Assembly (NCBI RefSeq): GCF_006438925.1
Contig: NZ_RCZA01000022.1
Span: 1 to 46,728 of the forward strand
Origin: Pseudomonas mandelii
Lineage (GTDB): Bacteria > Pseudomonadota > Gammaproteobacteria > Pseudomonadales > Pseudomonadaceae
DNA: 46,728 bases
Direction: 5' to 3'
Part shown: one piece after another, positions 43,044 to 46,728 of the stretch
How positions within the stretch are numbered: the stretch's first letter is position 1
How the letters are laid out: the number at the start of each line of letters is the position of its first letter
Program-made: the position numbers and the translations under genes
The notes under the pieces: model-generated
Told to the model about the DNA's origin: nothing
Database searches by the model: none
Seen by the model: the letters and a program-made list of their open reading frames with translations, nothing else

Positions 43044-43071
43044 TATCATCAGGGTTTCGAATGGAGGCTCT

Positions 43072-43449
43072 ATGAGAAACCTTGATCTATACGGAATTGC
43101 GAAGGTAAACAAGGAACTGCACGAACGGGCCGTGGTGGTAGACAGGATCTTATCCCTTGGTGAGAAAACAGCCCGCATCATGGCTTGGCAATGTTTTGTT
43201 CAGGACCAAATCAAACTGGACGATAGCAACGAGCGGACCGCTAACCTTGCTCGAATGAAGCGTGGAGAAGCCATTGAGGCTTATTGGGAGACAGGCGAGG
43301 AAATGGACACTGACTCTGATACTTTCGTCTCTCACTTCTTCGATGAGCTTGGAGTTATCAATCGAAAGGTCACAAAGAATAGCGTACAGATCATCTTCTA
43401 TGTATTCGTGGCGCTTGGCCTGTTCGGTCTTTACAAGCTGTTTTTCTAA
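43072..43449 (+). CDS. Phage early protein with C-terminal membrane anchor
   Basis: This 125-residue protein has a soluble helical part (VNKELHERAVVVDRILSLGE, LARMKRGEAIEAYWETGEEM) and one C-terminal membrane helix (IIFYVFVALGLFGLYKLFF). GGAGG lies a few bases upstream of the ATG. It follows the integrase by 28 bases. A tail-anchored small protein next to an integrase could act in immunity or superinfection exclusion, but no homologue is recognised. Confidence 0.7.
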   Translation: MRNLDLYGIAKVNKELHERAVVVDRILSLGEKTARIMAWQCFVQDQIKLDDSNERTANLARMKRGEAIEAYWETGEEMDTDSDTFVSHFFDELGVINRKVTKNSVQIIFYVFVALGLFGLYKLFF

Positions 43450-43466
43450 TTGAAAAGCGCATCTTT

Positions 43467-43841
43467 ATGGGCATCGAGTTGGATGTCCTCGTGGGTCACC
43501 CTGAGCACGACCTGTTGTTTGTGGCGGTACAAGTGGCCCGAGCGGCTGGCCTGAAGAACCCGAGTCAGCAAGTGAGTCGGCATGCTGGCTACTCTGGCAT
43601 CGCCGGGGCACTGGCACTGGGGTCTATACCAAATGTAGAGACCTTGCCAAAGCTGCCTAACATGCAGCCACGCTCTTGGGTCTTCACTGAGGCTGCAACC
43701 TACCAGATGCTCCTAAGGGGCCACGCGCCAGCCTCTGAGCCCTTCCGCCGCTGGGTCACTGAGGAAGTCCTCCCGACCATCCGCAAGACCGGCAAGTACA
43801 ACGCTGAGGAGTCCACGAACCCGGCGGTACTGCGTACCTGA
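43467..43841 (+). CDS. BRO-N domain protein (phage antirepressor type)
   Basis: This 124-residue protein contains a BRO-N domain: LLFVAVQVARAAGLKNPSQQ, then WVFTEAATYQMLLRGHAPAS and FRRWVTEEVLPTIRKTGKYN. The C-terminal domain usual in longer BRO proteins is missing. After its stop another frame stays open for about 37 codons (ALLCEIQSTRWVLALLRER), so a frameshift may have cut the gene. ATG 43467 lacks a ribosome site. BRO-N proteins bind DNA and often act as antirepressors or regulators. Confidence 0.8.
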   Translation: MGIELDVLVGHPEHDLLFVAVQVARAAGLKNPSQQVSRHAGYSGIAGALALGSIPNVETLPKLPNMQPRSWVFTEAATYQMLLRGHAPASEPFRRWVTEEVLPTIRKTGKYNAEESTNPAVLRT

Positions 43842-43951
43842 TCGCGCTCCTATGTGAAATCCAATCGACTCGCTGGGTCCTGGCCTTGCTCCGTGAGCGT
43901 AGGCGCGTGCTTGTTCATGACTTTGTGATCCATTCTGGTCATTCCTGAGAC

Positions 43952-43983
43952 GGTTTATTTTGTCCTCACTATTGAGAGACACC
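43952..43983 (+). promoter_or_regulatory. T3/T7-type phage promoter, copy 1
   Basis: GGTTTATTTTGTCCTCACTA followed by TTGAGAGACACC. It shares 27 of 32 bases with copy 2 and contains CCTCACTATTGAGAGA, close to the T3 and T7 promoter cores. It lies about 27 bases before the HNH gene. Confidence 0.8.
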
Positions 43984-44009
43984 CAACCAAAACTCAGGAG
44001 GGCCCCACT

Positions 44010-44516
44010 ATGATCAGCTTCACCGCAATGCCATCCCTTACCGACCTTCAGGTCCGCTATAAGATCGACCCAGAGAGCCCGTCGGGCTTGTCCCGTACCA
44101 AAGCTACAACAGGCCGCAATGGCAAAGTTGGTCCTGTCGTGAGCATCGGCAGCGATGGTTACTACCGTATGCAGTTCAACGGTCAGTTCTATCGGACCCA
44201 CCGAGTCATCTATTACATGCACACTGGAATCGACCCGGCTGAACTTGTTGTCGATCACCGTGATGGTGACTGCCGAAATAACAATGTCGAGAACCTTCGT
44301 GCCTGTACCCAGCAAGAAAACAAATGGAATTCCAAGAGGTACGCAAAGTCATCCGATCTTCCAAAAGGAATCTCCAAGTTGCCTAACGGTTGGTTTCGAG
44401 TTCAAGTGTCGATCAACGGTGAACCTCAGGTTGCCCATCTGGCTAATATGAGGGCTGCCCAGGACTATCTGAAAACCAGACGTAAGGAATCACACGGAGA
44501 ATTCGCAAGGGCTTGA
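44010..44516 (+). CDS. HNH endonuclease (phage, AP2-like C-terminus)
   Basis: This 168-residue protein has an HNH core (THRVIYYMHTGIDPAELVVD, then HRDGDCRNNNVENLRACTQQ with EN). A C-terminal region (KGISKLPNGWFRVQVSINGE) resembles the AP2-like DNA-binding module of phage homing endonucleases. CAGGAGGG lies upstream of the ATG. It is bounded by two near-identical phage promoters and followed by a hairpin, so the gene plus its promoter may be a mobile unit. T7-like genomes often carry such free-standing HNH genes between early genes. Confidence 0.88.
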   Translation: MISFTAMPSLTDLQVRYKIDPESPSGLSRTKATTGRNGKVGPVVSIGSDGYYRMQFNGQFYRTHRVIYYMHTGIDPAELVVDHRDGDCRNNNVENLRACTQQENKWNSKRYAKSSDLPKGISKLPNGWFRVQVSINGEPQVAHLANMRAAQDYLKTRRKESHGEFARA

Positions 44517-44538
44517 GAGATTCAAGGCTAAGACTTTT

Positions 44539-44567
44539 GTGCCACTGTCAATATGGTGGCACTTTGG
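44539..44567 (+). terminator. Hairpin after the HNH gene
   Basis: GTGCCAC (44539-44545) and GTGGCAC (44556-44562) flank a ten-base loop and are followed by TTTGG. It directly precedes phage promoter copy 2, so it may end the HNH transcript. Confidence 0.5.
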
Positions 44568-44597
44568 TTTATTAGACCCTCACTATTGGGAGACACC
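44566..44597 (+). promoter_or_regulatory. T3/T7-type phage promoter, copy 2
   Basis: GGTTTATTAGACCCTCACTA followed by TTGGGAGACACC. ACCCTCACTATTGGGAGA matches the T3 promoter ACCCTCACTAAAGGGAGA at 16 of 18 bases and the T7 core CTCACTATAGGGAGA at 14 of 15. Confidence 0.85.
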
Positions 44598-45048
44598 ACA
44601 GAAACCAAAAATAAATTTCTCTGTGGCTCTTCCAGATTCCTACCGGGTTCCCTTGTGGACCCGACCAGCGACAACTGAGACGACCAGTGCGACCGCCCTT
44701 CATGGGAGGCACGCCAAGCGCTCAACAGTCCCCGGTAAGCAGACCATCAGCGTCTGGCTCCAGTAGGAAGGAGCGCAGCTTGATATTGTCACTCATTAGT
44801 CGAAGTCCATGGAGGACGCCGCAGAGAGACCTTGCACGGGATTGGGGCCACCGTGTATTGCTCAAGTTGCAAGGGGCCTTTAACTTAAAGATCTTAAAGA
44901 TTACTCATTGAGTAACTCCATCATTATTGTCTTTAATTAAATCTTTATCCTTTATCTTTAAGTTTCTCTTAAGTTCATCTCTAAGTTAGGGATTGGTCTG
45001 GCGACCATGATAATCCCTATTCTCTCAGTCCATCTCTAAGGAGGCCCT
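44598..45048 (+). other. Non-coding phage region with AT-rich segment
   Basis: No convincing gene is visible in about 450 bases. A hairpin with arms CGGGT and ACCCG lies near 44647-44666. The segment 44880-44990 is very AT-rich with repeated CTTAA/CTTTAA units (for example CTTAAAGATCTTAAAG), next to GC-rich sequence. It may be a host promoter, replication or terminal-repeat-like region; none is proven. A strong AAGGAGG for the next gene is at 45038-45044. Confidence 0.45.
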
Positions 45049-45342
45049 ATGCGCTACCACTTCAAGTTAGATGGTCTCAGCTCAGCCGATGCTGATCGTC
45101 TGTTGTCTATCGAAGCGGCCATGTTGAATGGTCGTACCCGTCTCGCAGTGTTCGACTTGAAGAACCTCAACGTATTCTCCAGCCAAGACCCCGAGAAAGC
45201 TAAGGCATTCGTGTCGAGCAGGCTTGGAGCGTACCTCATGGAGCCCCTTGAGTCCCTATTGGCTGCTACCGGTCTCGACTTGCTCAGCCTCTACCATGCC
45301 GTCCGTGGCGTCCCTGTGATCCTCACCGCTCGTCCCCAGTAA
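45049..45342 (+). CDS. Phage hypothetical protein
   Basis: This 97-residue protein has AAGGAGG just upstream of its ATG. Its sequence (MRYHFKLDGLSSADADRLLS, then ARLGAYLMEPLESLLAATGL-like helices) shows mixed alpha/beta character with no known motif. Codon use is phage-like. It is the first gene after the AT-rich segment. Confidence 0.65.
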   Translation: MRYHFKLDGLSSADADRLLSIEAAMLNGRTRLAVFDLKNLNVFSSQDPEKAKAFVSSRLGAYLMEPLESLLAATGLDLLSLYHAVRGVPVILTARPQ

Positions 45343-45451
45343 CACCCGACCGTCGCCACGGTTGTCCTTTCGATGTCCTTCAGGCTTGCCATGTCCTGAT
45401 CAAGCATCAGCCACACCACCCAATCAAGAACCTATTCGTCAGTCTTGGAAG

Positions 45452-45547
45452 ATGCCCACGCGGCTCAATCCTTGCCGTCTTGTCGTGCGCGTCTATGGCG
45501 CCAAGGCTGAACGAATGGGTCACCTCATAGGAGATCCAACACCATGA
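45452..45547 (+). CDS. Possible 31-residue phage reading frame
   Basis: MPTRLNPCRLVVRVYGAKAE then RMGHLIGDPTP ends in a TGA overlapping the next ATG at 45544. There is no good ribosome site. It may be a tiny early gene or spurious; only the overlap and lack of other content support it. Confidence 0.25.
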   Translation: MPTRLNPCRLVVRVYGAKAERMGHLIGDPTP

Positions 45548-45945
45548 AAATCACCATCACCATCACCAACGTCCTGAAGAATGAAGTCACCGTGTCCGGC
45601 CAGACCATGAGCCGTGAGTACGTCGAGAGCATCATGCTGCCGTTACTAATGGCTCAGTGTGGCCGCAATAACAGCGCTAAGTTCGAGATCGTTAAGGTCT
45701 TCGATGAGGCTGGTCTGTCGCTCTCAGCGACTCTCGAAGTCGCCCGTGAGTACCGCCAAGACCAGCACGCTAAGGCAACTGAGAGAGCACGTCAGCAACG
45801 TGAGGCCAACGCCCATGCTGAGCGGCTCCGTGAAGCTACGCCCCGTGAGCTGGCCCAAGCGAAGGCCGATAGAGAAGCCCGAGCGGCTGCCATTCGTGAA
45901 CAAGGCGACCGTGTCCGTGCTGCCTCTCGTAACTCTGGCTGGTAG
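45544..45945 (+). CDS. Phage hypothetical protein with Arg/Ala-rich coiled coil
   Basis: This 133-residue protein has an N-terminal beta-rich part (MKITITITNVLKNEVTVSGQ) and a long charged helix rich in Arg, Ala and Glu from about residue 65 to the end (EVAREYRQDQHAKATERARQ). AGGAG lies 14 bases upstream. No homologue is recognised. The charged tail suggests nucleic-acid or protein binding. Confidence 0.65.
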   Translation: MKITITITNVLKNEVTVSGQTMSREYVESIMLPLLMAQCGRNNSAKFEIVKVFDEAGLSLSATLEVAREYRQDQHAKATERARQQREANAHAERLREATPRELAQAKADREARAAAIREQGDRVRAASRNSGW

Positions 45946-46005
45946 TAACTACGAAGTAGCCCAGTCCTCGCCATCACCCACTTTCTAATTCAGGAGAACC
46001 ATCCC

Positions 46006-46476
46006 ATGAAACTGCATAACCAATACATCGCCCCAACCAAAGACAACGTTAAGCACCTGACCTCGACCTTCGGCAATAGCAGCACTATCCAATTCTCTAC
46101 CGGCAACATCCGTCCTGAAGACTTGGCAGCCACCGATGTGTCCGTCTACGTGGAAGCCCTGACCGAGGGTCTCAGCGAGTACCTCAACGGTGACGAATGG
46201 CGCGAAGAGGCCGCTGAGAGAACCCCTTGCGAGTTCCGTCCGGCTGGCTCTAATGCCTCAGGTCAACAAATCATCACCATGGCTGATCGCTCGGTCACTT
46301 TTGACCCTCGCAAGAACTGGGACAACCAGACCATCTCGAAGGGCGCAGTCCTGGCCGGGTCTGTGATCTTCACCGAGCCCACCGATAAAGCCTTGGTCAT
46401 CAGCCACCGCTTCACCATCCTCGACCACACTGGACTTGCCCCTACCAAACCGGACACCAACTCCCCGTTAAATTGA
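46006..46476 (+). CDS. Phage early gene interrupted by an IS3-type element
   Basis: The visible frame is 156 residues, but the last about 15 (GLAPTKPDTNSPLN) are read from the IS end that starts near 46431. The native part ends ALVISHRFTILDHT. CAGGAGA lies before the ATG. The native protein (KDNVKHLTSTFGNSSTIQFS, EDLAATDVSVYVEALTEGLS) is acidic with no recognised motif. The gene is therefore truncated; its remainder should lie beyond the IS. Confidence 0.7.
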   Translation: MKLHNQYIAPTKDNVKHLTSTFGNSSTIQFSTGNIRPEDLAATDVSVYVEALTEGLSEYLNGDEWREEAAERTPCEFRPAGSNASGQQIITMADRSVTFDPRKNWDNQTISKGAVLAGSVIFTEPTDKALVISHRFTILDHTGLAPTKPDTNSPLN

Positions 46477-46728
46477 TGCTGCCGCCAAGCGCCTGAACTC
46501 CCTCGGTGAGCGATAGTTCAAGGCGCTGTGCGGATGCTGCTCGTTGTAATGCTCGAAGGCAATGGCCAAGTTGCGCAGTGCCGTTTCGCGATCCGGCTTA
46601 GGCATGTGCGCCACGTAATCACGCTTGATCGTCTTCACAAAGCTCTCGGCCATGCCGTTGCTCTGCGGGCTGCGCACAGGTGTGGTTACCGGCTGCAAAC
46701 CGATCTGCCGAGCAAACAGGCGTGTCTG
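46431..46728 (-). mobile_element. IS3-family insertion sequence, one end (cut by window edge)
   Basis: TGGACTTGCCCCTACC at 46431-46446 has the TG...GCCCC form of IS3-family terminal repeats. It lies 37 bases beyond the transposase stop, as usual for the 3' end of an IS3 element. It interrupts the phage gene. The other end is outside the window. Confidence 0.75.
46468..46728 (-). CDS. IS3-family transposase OrfB, C-terminal part
   Basis: The last 86 residues of a DDE transposase enter from the right edge. The sequence TPVRSPQSNGMAESFVKTIK contains the catalytic Glu of the D-D-35-E core, followed by HYNEQHPHSALNYRSPREF, typical of IS3 OrfB. It reads leftward and stops at 46468. Its start, the other catalytic residues and OrfA lie outside the window. 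Confidence 0.9.
   Translation of the reverse strand, partial: QTRLFARQIGLQPVTTPVRSPQSNGMAESFVKTIKRDYVAHMPKPDRETALRNLAIAFEHYNEQHPHSALNYRSPREFRRLAAASI

Larger units (their letters stand above)
41474..46728. mobile_element. Left end of a T7/T3-like prophage (runs beyond the window)
   Basis: This region has a tyrosine integrase at the chromosome border, small early-type genes, BRO-N and HNH proteins, and two T3/T7-type promoter elements. Base composition and codon choice are unlike the chromosome (for example many CTC, GAG and GGT codons). No RNA polymerase or structural genes are within the window. The exact att core cannot be placed, and the left boundary may be between about 41460 and 41540. 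The right part is interrupted by an IS3-family element. Confidence 0.8.

Noticed and set aside
44539..44766. A 75-residue reading frame over the second phage promoter
   Set aside because: It has no ribosome site and crosses a hairpin and the promoter element, and its composition is not protein-like.

Overview
The window looks like chromosome of a Pseudomonas of the fluorescens/putida type. It has high-GC coding sequence, many REP-type palindromes of the Pseudomonas kind (GGGAGCGAGC/TTGCTCGCGA and TAGGAGCTGCCG/AAAGATCGCAG forms), a lexA2-imuA-imuB-dnaE2 mutagenesis cassette, a tRNA-Ser with an encoded CCA end, and Pseudomonas-like gene neighbourhoods. All assignments come from reading the sequence; no database search was made.

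Layout. 1-800: the left edge cuts an IS1182-type transposase, followed by a frameshifted small gene, a terminator and tRNA-Ser(UGA). 900-8030: housekeeping and metabolic genes, namely a BAX-inhibitor-like membrane protein, an Lrp/AsnC regulator divergent from a DMT-family exporter, a FUSC membrane protein, a GapN-like aldehyde dehydrogenase, a Dyp peroxidase and a Gfo/Idh/MocA oxidoreductase. 8097-13835: the SOS mutasome operon with a palindromic LexA2 operator overlapping its first start codon. 14070-15811: three overlapping or closely spaced lipoproteins (CsgG-like, DUF4810, GNA1162/DUF799). 15908-19236 (minus): a membrane protein and lipoprotein upstream of a two-component system, with a strong intrinsic terminator directly in front of the response-regulator ribosome site.

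19381-27595: a catabolic locus. A polyamine-type ABC transporter (ATPase, two permeases, binding protein), two amidohydrolases and a flavin-reductase-like protein run leftward, and a GntR/FCD regulator is divergent. This suggests uptake and deamination or hydrolysis of a nitrogenous compound whose identity is not visible. 27820-32821: a hybrid sensor kinase and a class II UvrA. 32914-34485: a cluster of small, probably stress-linked proteins, two of them acidic, with ECF-sigma-like promoter candidates. 34591-41270: a sterol-desaturase/SRPBCC fusion with an SMP-30-like partner, a LysR regulator, a YtcJ-like amidohydrolase, an SCP2 protein and a histidine-phosphatase-family protein.

41474-46728 is the most unusual part: the left end of an integrated T7/T3-like podovirus. 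A tyrosine integrase is followed by small early-type genes, a BRO-N protein and an HNH endonuclease. Two 32-base near-identical elements contain a T3/T7-type phage RNA polymerase promoter core (CCCTCACTATTGGGAGA in the better copy). Base composition and codon use differ from the chromosome. An IS3-family element, cut by the right edge, has inserted into the last visible phage gene.
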